Assembly (NCBI RefSeq): GCF_029626035.1
Contig: NZ_JARUBE010000003.1
Span: forward strand, 3,844,001 to 3,908,000
Length of the DNA stretch: 64,000 bases
Origin: Micromonospora sp. WMMD980
GTDB lineage: Bacteria; Actinomycetota; Actinomycetes; Mycobacteriales; Micromonosporaceae
Direction: 5' to 3'
Positions within the stretch are counted from its first letter, which is position 1. Every line of letters begins with the position of its first letter. Both the position numbers and the translations under genes were made by a program. The notes beneath the pieces are model-generated. The model worked only from the letters and a program-made list of their open reading frames with translations, was not told where the DNA came from and ran no database searches. Below, piece by piece: positions 24,209-34,986 of the stretch.

Positions 24209-24433
24209 TCAGGAAACCGGGTGCCGGGGTCGGCGGCCGACCGCGATGACCTTGACCCGCTGGCGACCGGCGCGCACCATGCCCAGCGCCATGAACGCGC
24301 CGGCGATCCGGTCGGCCGCCTCCCGGCTGCTCGCGCCGACGACCTGCCGGCGGCGTTCGGGGGTGGTGCGTTCGTCGCGCTCGTGACCGTTGGCCGGTCG
24401 CACGTCGGTGAGGACCACGAGGAACCGGGTCAT
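24209..24433 (-). CDS. Small basic hypothetical protein (74 aa)
   Basis: The frame from ATG 24433 begins MTRFLVVLTDVRPANG and is Arg-rich with a predicted helix (SREAADRIAGAFMALGMV). GGAGGTGG and GGAG sit upstream, which argues for translation. I do not recognise a family. It lies upstream of and divergent from the XRE-DUF5753 regulator. Coding is likely but not certain. Confidence 0.5.
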   Translation of the reverse strand: MTRFLVVLTDVRPANGHERDERTTPERRRQVVGASSREAADRIAGAFMALGMVRAGRQRVKVIAVGRRPRHPVS

Positions 24434-24710
24434 CTCCGGCCACCTCCGTCGCCGGGCCGGCGGGCCGTCACCGTCATCGCGTAACCCCTCCCCGTCTGGC
24501 GGACCGGCAGGGGCACGCGACGATCGGGTCGTGGGGGAGTAAAACCCGATCACCGCGCGCCCCATCCCCTCCGGTCACTCACCACCACCGTCGCCACGAC
24601 AACCGGCGGTGAGGACGCTGTCACAGATTGACAGGTGGACAGGCGTGAATGCAACTCTCATCGGCGTTCTCTCATGCCCACTTTCCCGCGGGATGTGCGA
24701 CCATCGATGC

Positions 24711-25556
24711 ATGGCGCCGAAGACCGCCCGGGCCCGACGGCTCGGCATCGCCCTGCGGACCCACCGGGAGGCCGCCGGCCTCACCCTGGAGACCGCGGCC
24801 GACGAGATCAACAGCACCCGCAGCACGCTGTCCCGCTACGAGAACGCCCAGACGCTGGTCAGCCCGGCCACCGTGCACGCGTTGCTCACCCGCTACGGCG
24901 TGGGACCGGACGAGATCGCCGCGGCGGTGCAACTGGCCCGGGACGCCCGCAAGCCAGGCTGGTGGGTTTCCTACTCCTACCTGCTCGACCGCCGCACCAT
25001 CGACTTCATCGCGCTGGAGGCCGAGGCCACCGGCATCGCCAACTTCGAGCCGTCGGTGGTGCCGGGCCTGCTCCAGACCGCCGACTACATCCGCGGGGTG
25101 ATGCGCGGCGGCCCGCACACGCTCAGCGACGAGCAGGTCGAGCAACGCGTCCAGCTCCGGCTGGACCGTCAGCAACGCGTCTCCGGCGAGGACCCGCCGA
25201 TCCTCGACGCCATCATCGACGAGGGCGCGTTGCTGCGGCCCGTCGGCGGCCACTCGGTGATGGCCGACCAGCTCCACCACCTGCTCAAGATGTCCGAACT
25301 GCCGAACATCACCGTGCAGGTGATCCCGCTGGCCGCCGGCTACCACCGGGGCACCCGGGGATCGCTGCACATCCTGGAGTTCGCCGACCCCGAGGACCCG
25401 ATCATCGCCTCGGTGGAGACCGTCGCCGGTCAGATGGTCCTGGACCGGCCCGGCGACCTGCGTACCTGCACCAAGATCATGGAGCACCTGCGGACCGTGG
25501 CGCTGAGCCCGGCGTCCAGTCGGGACCAGCTCCTCCGTCTGCTGAACGAGAGGTGA
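24711..25556 (+). CDS. XRE-family regulator with DUF5753 domain
   Basis: Residues about 8-70 form a helix-turn-helix (LGIALRTHREAAGLTLETAA, then STLSRYENAQTLV). The rest is the DUF5753 sensor-like domain found only in actinobacteria, with a VPGLLQTADYIR motif. These regulators are almost always next to a DUF397 gene, as here (4-base gap), and belong to the WhiJ-type development/antibiotic control family in Streptomyces. ATG 24711 lacks a ribosome site, so a leaderless message is possible. A TTGACA hexamer occurs at 24628-24633 without a clear -10. Confidence 0.92.
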   Translation: MAPKTARARRLGIALRTHREAAGLTLETAADEINSTRSTLSRYENAQTLVSPATVHALLTRYGVGPDEIAAAVQLARDARKPGWWVSYSYLLDRRTIDFIALEAEATGIANFEPSVVPGLLQTADYIRGVMRGGPHTLSDEQVEQRVQLRLDRQQRVSGEDPPILDAIIDEGALLRPVGGHSVMADQLHHLLKMSELPNITVQVIPLAAGYHRGTRGSLHILEFADPEDPIIASVETVAGQMVLDRPGDLRTCTKIMEHLRTVALSPASSRDQLLRLLNER

Positions 25557-25560
25557 CCGC

Positions 25561-25761
25561 ATGAACAGCACGAACCGGCCCCACCCCACGCCGACCGGCT
25601 GGCGCAAGAGCAGCCACAGCGGCGACGAGGGCGCGTGCGTGGAGATGGCGCCGCTGCCGGAGTCGGTCGCGGTACGCGACTCGAAGGACCCGGCCGGCCC
25701 GGTGCTGGTGTTCCCGCCGGCCGCCTGGGCCGCCTTCACCGCCGCTCCCCCGCGCGCCTGA
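25561..25761 (+). CDS. DUF397 small protein, partner of the XRE regulator
   Basis: The 66-residue protein has the DUF397 pattern GWRKSSHSGDEGACVEMA, VAVRDSKDP and a C-terminal FPPAAWAAF. In Streptomyces such proteins act with the adjacent XRE-DUF5753 protein, apparently as antagonists or partners. It is translated from ATG 25561, just after the regulator stop. Its 3' end borders a GGGGCCCC repeat element. Confidence 0.93.
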   Translation: MNSTNRPHPTPTGWRKSSHSGDEGACVEMAPLPESVAVRDSKDPAGPVLVFPPAAWAAFTAAPPRA

Positions 25762-25775
25762 CGCGGGCGCGTGTC

Positions 25776-25820
25776 AAGCGGGGGCCCCTGCTCTACCGGA
25801 GGCGTTAAGCGGGGGCCCCT
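25776..25820. repeat. GGGGCCCC palindromic repeat, copy 1
   Basis: The 14-mer AAGCGGGGGCCCCT occurs at 25776-25789 and again at 25807-25820, flanking the core TACCGGAGGCGTTAA. GGGGCCCC is self-complementary, so the two blocks can also pair with each other. It lies between the convergent DUF397 and ROK genes and supplies the TAA stop and last codons of the ROK gene. Confidence 0.85.
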
Positions 25821-26845
25821 CCTTTCACCGCCTCCAGGGCGGCGATGGCGACGCCCCGGGCCCCGGCCATGTCGCGGTCGGGCACCAGCGCGAACGTCGC
25901 CACGGCACGCTGCTCGTCGCGGAGCACCGTGTGCGCGGCGACCGTGGCGAGGAACCAGTCGCGGAACTCCGGCGCGGCCTCCACCACGCCGCCGCCGACG
26001 AAGTACGCGTGCGGGTCGGTGAAGTTGGCCGCGATGGTGAACAGCCGCCCCAGCGCCCGGGCCTGCTGGCCGAACACCTGGCGGGCCAGCGGGTCGCCCC
26101 GTTCTCCGTGGTCGCGGAGCAGCTTCGCGGCCCGGGCCGGCTCCTCCGCCGCCAGCGGATGCTCCGGGTGCCGGGACAGCCAGTACGGCAGCAGGTTGCG
26201 CCGGATCGCGGTGAGCGAGGCGACGCTCTCCGCGTCACCGGTGAAACCGCAGGCACAGACCGGCGCCGGCTGGCCCGGCTCCAGCAACCCGTCGAGCGGG
26301 ATGTGCACGTGCCCGAACTCACCGGCCATGCCGGCCGCGCCGCCCACCACCCGGCCGCTCTCCACCACGCCCCCGCCCAGGCCGGTGCCGACGATCGCGG
26401 ACACCGAGGACCGGGCCGCCGCGTCCGCGCCGAAGTGCACGTGGTGGGCGTAGAGGGCGGCGGCGTTGCCGTCGTTGGCGTAGACCACCGGCAGGCCGAG
26501 CCGCTGCTCCAGCGCGCCGCGCACGTCGAAGCCGCGCCACGCCGGCTGGGCGAAGTTGGTCGAGCCGCGCGAGGAGATCACCCCGGTGGCGCTGGCCGGG
26601 CCCGGCGTGTCCAACCCGACCGCGCGCACCAGCTCGCGGGGCACCCCGGTGTGCGCCAGCACGCCGTCCAGGGCGCGCGCGAGCGCCTCGATCGCCGCCT
26701 CCGGCCCGGCCCCGACCTCGCTCGGGATCTCCAGCAGCCCGTCCACCAGGAACCGGCCGTCGACGGCCAGCACGGTGGCGTTGTTGCTCGTGCCGCCGTT
26801 GTCCAGCCCCACCACCACCGGCACCCCTGCGCTGCCCACCGCCAC
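25805..26845 (-). CDS. ROK-family sugar kinase
   Basis: ROK kinases phosphorylate sugars such as glucose or N-acetylglucosamine. The ATP motif VVGLDNGGTSNNATV is near the N-terminus and GVDTPG-like VGLDTPGP follows. The catalytic Asp lies in YANDGNAAALYAH, and GTGLGGGVV and GEFGHVHI come next. The usual zinc motif CxCGxxGCxE reads CACGFTGDAE, so the third Cys is Asp. The family Glu after NAAA is also absent. Substrate and activity are therefore less certain. No DNA-binding domain is present. The start may be GTG 26845 or 26839 after GGGGAG. Confidence 0.88.
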   Translation of the reverse strand: MAVGSAGVPVVVGLDNGGTSNNATVLAVDGRFLVDGLLEIPSEVGAGPEAAIEALARALDGVLAHTGVPRELVRAVGLDTPGPASATGVISSRGSTNFAQPAWRGFDVRGALEQRLGLPVVYANDGNAAALYAHHVHFGADAAARSSVSAIVGTGLGGGVVESGRVVGGAAGMAGEFGHVHIPLDGLLEPGQPAPVCACGFTGDAESVASLTAIRRNLLPYWLSRHPEHPLAAEEPARAAKLLRDHGERGDPLARQVFGQQARALGRLFTIAANFTDPHAYFVGGGVVEAAPEFRDWFLATVAAHTVLRDEQRAVATFALVPDRDMAGARGVAIAALEAVKGGAPA

Positions 26846-26907
26846 CGCCTCCCCGTCGAGCCTGACCTGAGGTTAGTTCGCGGCGGGCCCACCCGCCACG
26901 GGCGACG

Positions 26908-27699
26908 TCAACCGGGGCGGCGGGCGGTCACGGCGGTGGCCTCCCACTCCTCGTCGCGTACCACGCTCGGGTCGAGCCCGGCGGCGGTCAAGGCCGCGCA
27001 GAGCGCCGGGGCCTGCTCGGCGCTCACCTCGACCGCCAGGTGCCCGCCCGGGGCCAGCCACTCGGCCGCGCCGGCGGCGACCCGGCGCAGCACCGCCAGC
27101 CCGTCCGCGCCACCGTCCAGCGCCACCGCGGCCTCGTGCACCCGCGCCTCGACCGGCAGCGTCGCCACCGCGTCGCTCGGCACGTACGGGGCGTTCGCCA
27201 CCGCCAGGTCCAGCCGGCCACGCCAGCGGGCCGGCACCGGCTCGAACAGGTCGCCCTGGTAGACCGGCACGCCCAGCGGGTCGAGGTTGCGCCGGGCGCA
27301 GGCCACCGCGACCGGGTCGACGTCGGCGGCGCCCAGCCACCGAGGCGCCAGCCGGTCGTGCAGCACCAGCGCGGCGGCGCCGGAGCCGCAGCACAGGTCG
27401 AGCACCGCCGGGGCCGGCCCGGCGACCGCCACGGCGGCGGCGACCAGCAGCGCGGTCCGCCCGCGCGGCACGAACACGCCCGGGTGGACGGCGACCCGCC
27501 GCCCGCAGAACTCGGCCCAGCCGAGCAGGTGCTCCAGCGGGAGGCCGGCGACGCGGCGGTCGGCCAGCCGGGTCAGCGCCCGCGCCGAGTCGGCGGCGGC
27601 GATGAGCAGGTCCGCCTCGTCCTCGGCGAAGACGCAGCCGGCGGCGCGCAACCGGCGGACGAGGGCGGAACGGTCGGGAGTGAACGCGGGGGAAGCCAT
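26908..27699 (-). CDS. PrmC/HemK-like class I methyltransferase
   Basis: Residues 1-80 are the helical N-domain and 95-263 the SAM-binding fold (AVLDLCCGSGAAALVL). The PLEHLLGWAEFCGRRV and HPGVFVPRGRTALLV segments match PrmC. The catalytic NPPY motif is NAPY (VANAPYVPSD), a divergent form. Members are often annotated as putative protein N5-glutamine methyltransferases; release-factor methylation is usually done by another PrmC near prfA, so the substrate is open. GAAAGG precedes ATG 27699. A 20-codon upstream frame with GGAGG at its start lies in the leader. Confidence 0.85.
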   Translation of the reverse strand: MASPAFTPDRSALVRRLRAAGCVFAEDEADLLIAAADSARALTRLADRRVAGLPLEHLLGWAEFCGRRVAVHPGVFVPRGRTALLVAAAVAVAGPAPAVLDLCCGSGAAALVLHDRLAPRWLGAADVDPVAVACARRNLDPLGVPVYQGDLFEPVPARWRGRLDLAVANAPYVPSDAVATLPVEARVHEAAVALDGGADGLAVLRRVAAGAAEWLAPGGHLAVEVSAEQAPALCAALTAAGLDPSVVRDEEWEATAVTARRPG

Positions 27700-27871
27700 G
27701 GCAAGCCTTTCGGGAACGCTCGTCGGCGCCCCCGGCGTCGCCTCAACTCCGGGGCGACACGGACTCGGAGGGAGCGCCGGTCCTCTGCTGGTGGATCGGA
27801 CTCACCTCCTCGGTGTCGGGGCCGCACGGGCCGTGGCTGCCGACACGATAGCCCAGCGCCGCTGGACGCCG

Positions 27872-28990
27872 TCAGCCCGTGGCGGCGTCCAGCGCCGCGG
27901 CCACGTCGGCGACCAGGTCGGCCGGATCCTCGATGCCGCAGGAGAGCCGGACGAAGCCGGGGGCCGTGTCGTCGCCCCACTGGGCCCGCCGGTCGGCAGT
28001 GGTGTGCAGGCCGCCGAACGAGGTGGCGGCGGCCACCAGGCGGGACGCGTCGAGGAACCGGGCCACCCGGTCGGCGTCACCCAGGTCGAAGGAGAGCACG
28101 CCGGGCATCCGGCGCATCTGCGCCGACGCGACCGGGTACGCCGGATCCGCCGGCCGCCCGGGCCAGCGCAGGCCCGTGACGTCCGGCCGGTCGGCGAGCA
28201 GCCCGGCCAGCGCCTCGGCGTTCGCGGACTGCCGGGCCAGCCGCAGGTCGACGGTGGCCAGCGAGCGGTGCGCCAGCCAGCAGTCGAACGCGCCGGGCAC
28301 CCCGCCGGTGGTGGTCCGCCAGCCGGCCACCGCGTCGCGCAGGGCCTCGTCGCCCGTCGCCACGTAGCCGAGCAGCAGGTCCGAGTGGCCGGTGAGCGCC
28401 TTCGTGCCGGAGGCGACCACCACGTCCGCGCCGAGGTCCAGCGGGCGCTGGCCGAGCGGCGTCGCGGTGGTGTTGTCCACCGCCAGCAGCGCGCCGGCCG
28501 CACGCGCCGAACCGGCCAGCGCCGCCACGTCGGCCACGTCGAGGCCCGGGTTCGCCGGCGTCTCCAGCAGCACCAGCCGCACGCCCTCGAACGACGGGTA
28601 CGGGCCGGCGGTCGGCACGAAGCCGACGCGCACCCCGATCCGCTCCAGCGTGTCGGTGGCGAACGCGCGCACCGGGAAGTAGCCGTCGGCGGGGAGCAGC
28701 ACGGTGTCGCCGGGTCGCAGCACGGTCAGCAGCAGCCCGGTGATGGCCGCCTGCCCGCTGGCGAAGACCCGGCAGTCGCCGCCCTCCAACTCGCCGATCG
28801 CCGCCTCCAGCAACCGGCGGGTGGGGTTGTCCGGCCGCCCGTACCCGTCGGGCGCCGCCGCCGGGCCGCGCCACGGGTCGAGGTGGTAGGGCGCGGCGAA
28901 GACCGGGCCGGGCAGGAACGGCCGACCGGGCACGGCGTCCGGCAGCCCGGCGTGGACGCTGCGGGTGCCGTCCCCCCAGCCCGCGCTCAC
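27872..28990 (-). CDS. Cys/Met metabolism PLP-dependent enzyme (cystathionine gamma-lyase-like)
   Basis: The 372-residue protein has the trans-sulfuration enzyme layout. [13 protein letters not shown] and the [14 protein letters not shown] phosphate loop are near the start, [12 protein letters not shown] follows, and the PLP lysine is in [32 protein letters not shown] sits at the C-terminus. It could cleave cystathionine or act on a related thioether amino acid; the exact substrate is not readable. GTG 28990 overlaps the gpsA stop by 4 bases, so it is co-translated with gpsA. Confidence 0.92.
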   Translation of the reverse strand: MSAGWGDGTRSVHAGLPDAVPGRPFLPGPVFAAPYHLDPWRGPAAAPDGYGRPDNPTRRLLEAAIGELEGGDCRVFASGQAAITGLLLTVLRPGDTVLLPADGYFPVRAFATDTLERIGVRVGFVPTAGPYPSFEGVRLVLLETPANPGLDVADVAALAGSARAAGALLAVDNTTATPLGQRPLDLGADVVVASGTKALTGHSDLLLGYVATGDEALRDAVAGWRTTTGGVPGAFDCWLAHRSLATVDLRLARQSANAEALAGLLADRPDVTGLRWPGRPADPAYPVASAQMRRMPGVLSFDLGDADRVARFLDASRLVAAATSFGGLHTTADRRAQWGDDTAPGFVRLSCGIEDPADLVADVAAALDAATG

Positions 28991-29994
28991 TCGTAGGACT
29001 CCGGCTTGGCGGTGCGGCTCATCAGCGCGTCGACGGCCAGGCGCGGGTCCATCCCCTCGTGGCAGATCCGCTCGATCTGCTCGGTGATCGGCATCTCCAC
29101 GCCGTGCGCGCGGGCCAGGTCTCGGATGGCCAGGCAGCTCTTCACGCCCTCGGCGGTCTGTCGGGTGGCCGCCTGGGCCTGCTCCAGCGTCTCCCCCCGG
29201 CCCAGGTGCTCGCCGAACGTGCGGTTGCGGGCCAGCGGTGAGGAGCAGGAGGCGACCAGGTCGCCCATGCCGGCCAGCCCGGCGAAGGTGATCGGGTCGG
29301 CGCCGAGCGCCACGCCGAGGCGGGCGGTCTCGGCGAGACCCCGGGTCATCAGCATTGCCCGGGTGTTGTCGCCGAAGCCCATCGCGGTGGCGATGCCGTA
29401 CGACAACGCGATCACGTTCTTCACCGCGCCGCCCAGCTCGCAGCCGATCACGTCGTCGTTGGTGTAGGGGCGGAAGTAGGGCGTCCGGATCGACGCCTGC
29501 ACCAGCGCCGTACGCCGGCTGTCGGTGCCGGCGACCACGGTGGCGGCCGGTTGCTCGGCGGCGATCTCCGGGGCCAGGTTGGGGCCGGAGACGACGACCA
29601 CCCGGTCGGCCGGCACCCCGGCCGTCTCCATGATCACCTGGCTCATCCGCTTGGTGGTGCCCAGCTCGATGCCCTTCATCAGGGACACCAGCGTGGCGTC
29701 GGGGGCGAGGTGCGGGGTCCACTCGGCGAGGTTGCCGCGCAGCGTCTGCGACGGTACCGAGAGCACCACCACCTCGGCGCCCTCGATCGCCTCGGCGGCG
29801 TCGCCGGTCGCGGTGACCCGCTCGGACAGGCGCACGTCGGGCAGGTACTCCGGATTGCGCCGCAGGTCGCGGATCGCCTCGGCCACCGCGGGCCGGCGGG
29901 CCAGGACCGTCACGTCCCGGCCGGCGTCGGCGAGGATCTTGGCGAACGCGGTCCCCCACGAGCCCGCGCCCAGCACCGCGACGTGCCCGCTCAC
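28987..29994 (-). CDS. gpsA: Glycerol-3-phosphate dehydrogenase [NAD(P)+]
   Basis: GpsA makes sn-glycerol-3-phosphate for phospholipids. The N-terminus [18 protein letters not shown] is the Rossmann loop. The catalytic Lys region is [15 protein letters not shown] and the C-domain contains [12 protein letters not shown] and RNRTFG. Length 335 aa is normal. GTG 29994 overlaps the plsC stop by 4 bases, giving a plsC-gpsA lipid-precursor unit. Confidence 0.97.
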   Translation of the reverse strand: MSGHVAVLGAGSWGTAFAKILADAGRDVTVLARRPAVAEAIRDLRRNPEYLPDVRLSERVTATGDAAEAIEGAEVVVLSVPSQTLRGNLAEWTPHLAPDATLVSLMKGIELGTTKRMSQVIMETAGVPADRVVVVSGPNLAPEIAAEQPAATVVAGTDSRRTALVQASIRTPYFRPYTNDDVIGCELGGAVKNVIALSYGIATAMGFGDNTRAMLMTRGLAETARLGVALGADPITFAGLAGMGDLVASCSSPLARNRTFGEHLGRGETLEQAQAATRQTAEGVKSCLAIRDLARAHGVEMPITEQIERICHEGMDPRLAVDALMSRTAKPESYE

Positions 29995-30716
29995 TCGGAC
30001 ACCTCCGGCGTGCCGGTACGGGCCGGCCGCTGCCAGAGCGGTGGTGGCGTGCCGCCGCGGATCTCCGCGACCAGGTCCCGGATCCGCAACATGATGGTGT
30101 CCGTCATCTCCTCCAGGATCGCCCGGGTCGGCGTGGCACCGGCCCACCGACCCAGGTCGACCGGCGGCCCGGCGACGACGGTCACCGGGGTGCGCGGGCG
30201 CAGCCCGATCCGGGCGGTCCGCGGGTCGAACATCCGCTCCGGGCCGATCATCGCCACCGGGATCACCGGAGCGCCGGTGGCCAGCGCCAGCCGGGCCGCG
30301 CCGGTCTTGCCCCTCATCGGCCACAGCTCCGGCTCCCGGGTGGTGGTCCCCTCCGGATAGATCACCACCGCGCCCCCCTCGGCCAGCGCGGCGATCAGCT
30401 TGTCCAGCGACTTGACCGCCTCGACGCTGCCCCGCTCGACCGGGATCTGCTTGCACCGGTGCAGGATCCAGCCGATCACCGGCACCCGGAAGACACTGGC
30501 CTTGCCGAGGAACTGCGGCCACCGGCCGGCGTCGTAGATGAAATGCGCGGAGACCAGTGGGTCGGCGTGCGAGATGTGGTTGGGCACGATGATGACGCCG
30601 CCGTCGCGCCGCAGGTGCTCCATGCCCCGCCAGGTGCGCCGGGTCCAGACGGTCAACACCGGCTTCACCAGCACCACGGCGAACCGTTGCCAGAATCCCA
30701 GCCTCCGCGGTGCCAC
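29991..30716 (-). CDS. plsC: 1-acyl-sn-glycerol-3-phosphate acyltransferase
   Basis: PlsC transfers the second acyl chain to make phosphatidic acid at the membrane. The HX4D motif is NHISHADP, the substrate motif is YPEGTTT, and [10 protein letters not shown] and [10 protein letters not shown] follow. A basic, hydrophobic N-terminus ([18 protein letters not shown]) should bind the membrane. GTG 30716 has GAGGAG 5 bases upstream. It is the first gene of plsC-gpsA-PLP enzyme. Confidence 0.93.
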   Translation of the reverse strand: MAPRRLGFWQRFAVVLVKPVLTVWTRRTWRGMEHLRRDGGVIIVPNHISHADPLVSAHFIYDAGRWPQFLGKASVFRVPVIGWILHRCKQIPVERGSVEAVKSLDKLIAALAEGGAVVIYPEGTTTREPELWPMRGKTGAARLALATGAPVIPVAMIGPERMFDPRTARIGLRPRTPVTVVAGPPVDLGRWAGATPTRAILEEMTDTIMLRIRDLVAEIRGGTPPPLWQRPARTGTPEVSE

Positions 30717-30819
30717 AGTGCCTCCTCGTTCCGCCCCACGCGCCCCGGGGAAGAATCATGCCTGCTCGCCCCCGGTCCGGCCAGTGCGGGTACCGCCGGG
30801 CGCTGGCAGGATGGTCGGC

Positions 30820-31656
30820 GTGCCTGAGCCCAGCTGGACCGTGGTGATGCCGGTGAAGCGACTCGGGGCGGCGAAGAGCCGCCTGCGGGGCGCGCTGCCC
30901 GGCGTACCCCACGAGGAGCTGGCGCTGGCGCTGTCGGCCGACACGGTACGCGCGGTGCTGGCCTGCCCGGCGGTCGGCCGGGTGCTGGTGGTCACCGACG
31001 ACCCCCGGGTCACCGCGACGGTGACCGCGGCGGGCGCCGGCGTCACCGCCGACCCGGGCGCCGGCCTCAACGCGGCCTTCCGGCACGGCGCGGCGGCGGC
31101 CGGGCCGTGCGCCGCGGTGGCCGGCGTCACCGCGGACCTGCCCGCGCTGCGCCCGGGCGAGCTGGCCGCGGCGCTGCGGGCGACCGAGGGGGTACGCGGG
31201 TTCGTGGCCGACGCCCCGGGCGGTGGCACGGTGCTGCTGGCCGCGCCGGCCGGGGTGCCGCTGGCGCCCCGCTTCGGCCCGGGCTCGGCCGGCGCGCACG
31301 CGGGCAGCGGGGCGCTGCCGCTGGCCGGCGACTGGCCCAGCCTGCGCCGGGACGTGGACACCGCGGCCGACCTGACCGCCGCCGCCCGGCTCGGGGTGGG
31401 CCCGCGCACCGGCGCGCTGCTGGCCTCAGCCGGCGACCCGGTCCGGTACGGTGCTGGCATGCAGGGCACGGTGGCCACCTACGACGCGTCGGCCCGCAGC
31501 GGGGTGCTGCTCCTCGACGACGGGACCGAGCTGGCCTTCCCGGCGCGCGCGTTCGACGCCTCCGGGCTGCGGCTGCTGCGGCTCGGGCAGCGGGTGCGCG
31601 TCGAGCGGGACGCCGCCGGCGAGGTCATTCGGGTGACGTTGCCGACGATGGCCTGA
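30820..31656 (+). CDS. fbiD: F420 biosynthesis guanylyltransferase (FbiD/CofC) with C-terminal small beta domain
   Basis: Residues 1-213 are the FbiD/CofC nucleotidyltransferase, with [26 protein letters not shown] and [10 protein letters not shown]. In mycobacteria FbiD uses phosphoenolpyruvate and GTP in coenzyme F420 synthesis. The same frame continues without a stop through Met214 (ATG 31459) into a 65-residue segment starting [15 protein letters not shown], which resembles the separate cold-shock-like protein found next to cofC in other actinobacteria. There is no ribosome site before 31459, so a fused protein is likely; a separate gene is the alternative. GTG 30820 is favoured, with AGGATGG upstream. 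Confidence 0.9.
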   Translation: MPEPSWTVVMPVKRLGAAKSRLRGALPGVPHEELALALSADTVRAVLACPAVGRVLVVTDDPRVTATVTAAGAGVTADPGAGLNAAFRHGAAAAGPCAAVAGVTADLPALRPGELAAALRATEGVRGFVADAPGGGTVLLAAPAGVPLAPRFGPGSAGAHAGSGALPLAGDWPSLRRDVDTAADLTAAARLGVGPRTGALLASAGDPVRYGAGMQGTVATYDASARSGVLLLDDGTELAFPARAFDASGLRLLRLGQRVRVERDAAGEVIRVTLPTMA

Positions 31657-31707
31657 CCAACCTGGCCGGAGTTCATTTTCCGTTCACCCTCGTCAGGGAA
31701 TCATGAA

Positions 31708-34017
<2,310 letters not shown>

Positions 34018-34057
34018 GCGGCCGGTGCCGGGCGGCGGGCGGGCATACGGTGATCCG

Positions 34058-34939
34058 ATGAGCGACGACGAGCCGGTGCGGATCCGGGCGGCGGGCGGGG
34101 TCGTCTGGCGCCCGGGCGAAACCGGCGTCGAGGTCTGCCTGGTGCACCGTCCCCGTTACGGCGACTGGTCGCTGCCCAAGGGCAAGCTGGACGCCGGCGA
34201 GCACCCACTGGTCGCCGCCGTCCGGGAGGTCGCCGAGGAGACCGACGTGCGGGCGGTGCCGCAGGTGCGCCTGCCCACGGTCCGCTACCGCAGCGAGGGC
34301 CGCGCCAAGGCGGTCGACTGGTGGTCGATGCGGGCCGTCGGCAGCGGCGGCTTCCAGCCCGGCACCGAGGTGGACGACGTGGCCTGGCTCCCGGTCGACG
34401 CGGCGGCCCGCCGGGTCAGCTATCCGCACGACGCCGAGGTGATCGGCGCGTTCGCGGCGCTGCCGCCGGTCACCGCGACGGTGCTGCTGGTCCGCCACGC
34501 GCACGCCGGCAAGCGGGGCACCTGGACCGGGCCGGACACCGGCCGTCCACTGGACGCCGAGGGCTGGGCCCAGGCGCGGGCGCTGATCCCGCTGGTGGCG
34601 CTGGTCCGGCCGGTGCGCCTGCTCTCCGCCTCGGCCCGGCGGTGCGTGCAGACGCTGGACCCGGCGGCGGCCCGGCTGGACCTGCCGATCGAGGTCTGCG
34701 GCGACCTGGACGAGCCGAGGCCGGGCCAGCAGGCCGACGAGTGCGTGCTCGCCGCCGCCGCGCGCCTGGCCGCACTGGCCGCCGCCGGCGATCCGGTCGC
34801 GGTGTGCAGCCAGGGCAAGGTGATCCCGGGCGCGCTGGAACGGCTCACCGGCGGCCCGGGCGACTTCACCACCGCCAAGGGCGGCGGCTGGCTGCTCGCC
34901 TTCGCCGGCGACCACCTCCTCCCCCCCGACCGGCTGTAA
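34058..34939 (+). CDS. mutT1: MutT1-like Nudix hydrolase with histidine-phosphatase domain
   Basis: Residues 8-140 are a Nudix domain with the box GKLDAGEHPLVAAVREVAEETDV-type arrangement (G-x5-E-x7-REVxEE). Residues 146-293 are a histidine phosphatase with the RHAHAGKR motif. This two-domain form matches mycobacterial MutT1, which hydrolyses 8-oxo-dGTP and related dinucleotides and also sits after ppk. ATG 34058 is chosen over an in-frame start at 34025 because homologs begin near MSDDEPVRIRAAGG; the ribosome site is weak. Confidence 0.93.
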   Translation: MSDDEPVRIRAAGGVVWRPGETGVEVCLVHRPRYGDWSLPKGKLDAGEHPLVAAVREVAEETDVRAVPQVRLPTVRYRSEGRAKAVDWWSMRAVGSGGFQPGTEVDDVAWLPVDAAARRVSYPHDAEVIGAFAALPPVTATVLLVRHAHAGKRGTWTGPDTGRPLDAEGWAQARALIPLVALVRPVRLLSASARRCVQTLDPAAARLDLPIEVCGDLDEPRPGQQADECVLAAAARLAALAAAGDPVAVCSQGKVIPGALERLTGGPGDFTTAKGGGWLLAFAGDHLLPPDRL

Positions 34940-34986
34940 GGCGGGGCCCCCTGTTAACGCCTCCGGTATAGCTGGGGCCCCTTCTA
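34937..34986. repeat. GGGGCCCC palindromic repeat, copy 2
   Basis: The block reads GGCGGGGCCCCCTGTTAACG and continues through CCTCCGGTATAG to a second GGGGCCCC. The core is the reverse complement of copy 1 (TTAACGCCTCCGGTA). It fills the gap between the convergent mutT1 and EEP genes; the mutT1 TAA is at its edge. Confidence 0.85.

Noticed and set aside
24118..24249. A 43-codon rightward frame with GGGGAG and TATAC upstream
   Set aside because: Low-complexity product with no recognised pattern, overlapping the better supported 74-aa gene.
24209..25761. Prophage or integrative element
   Set aside because: No integrase, attachment repeats or phage structural genes; XRE/DUF397 pairs are ordinary chromosomal genes in actinobacteria.
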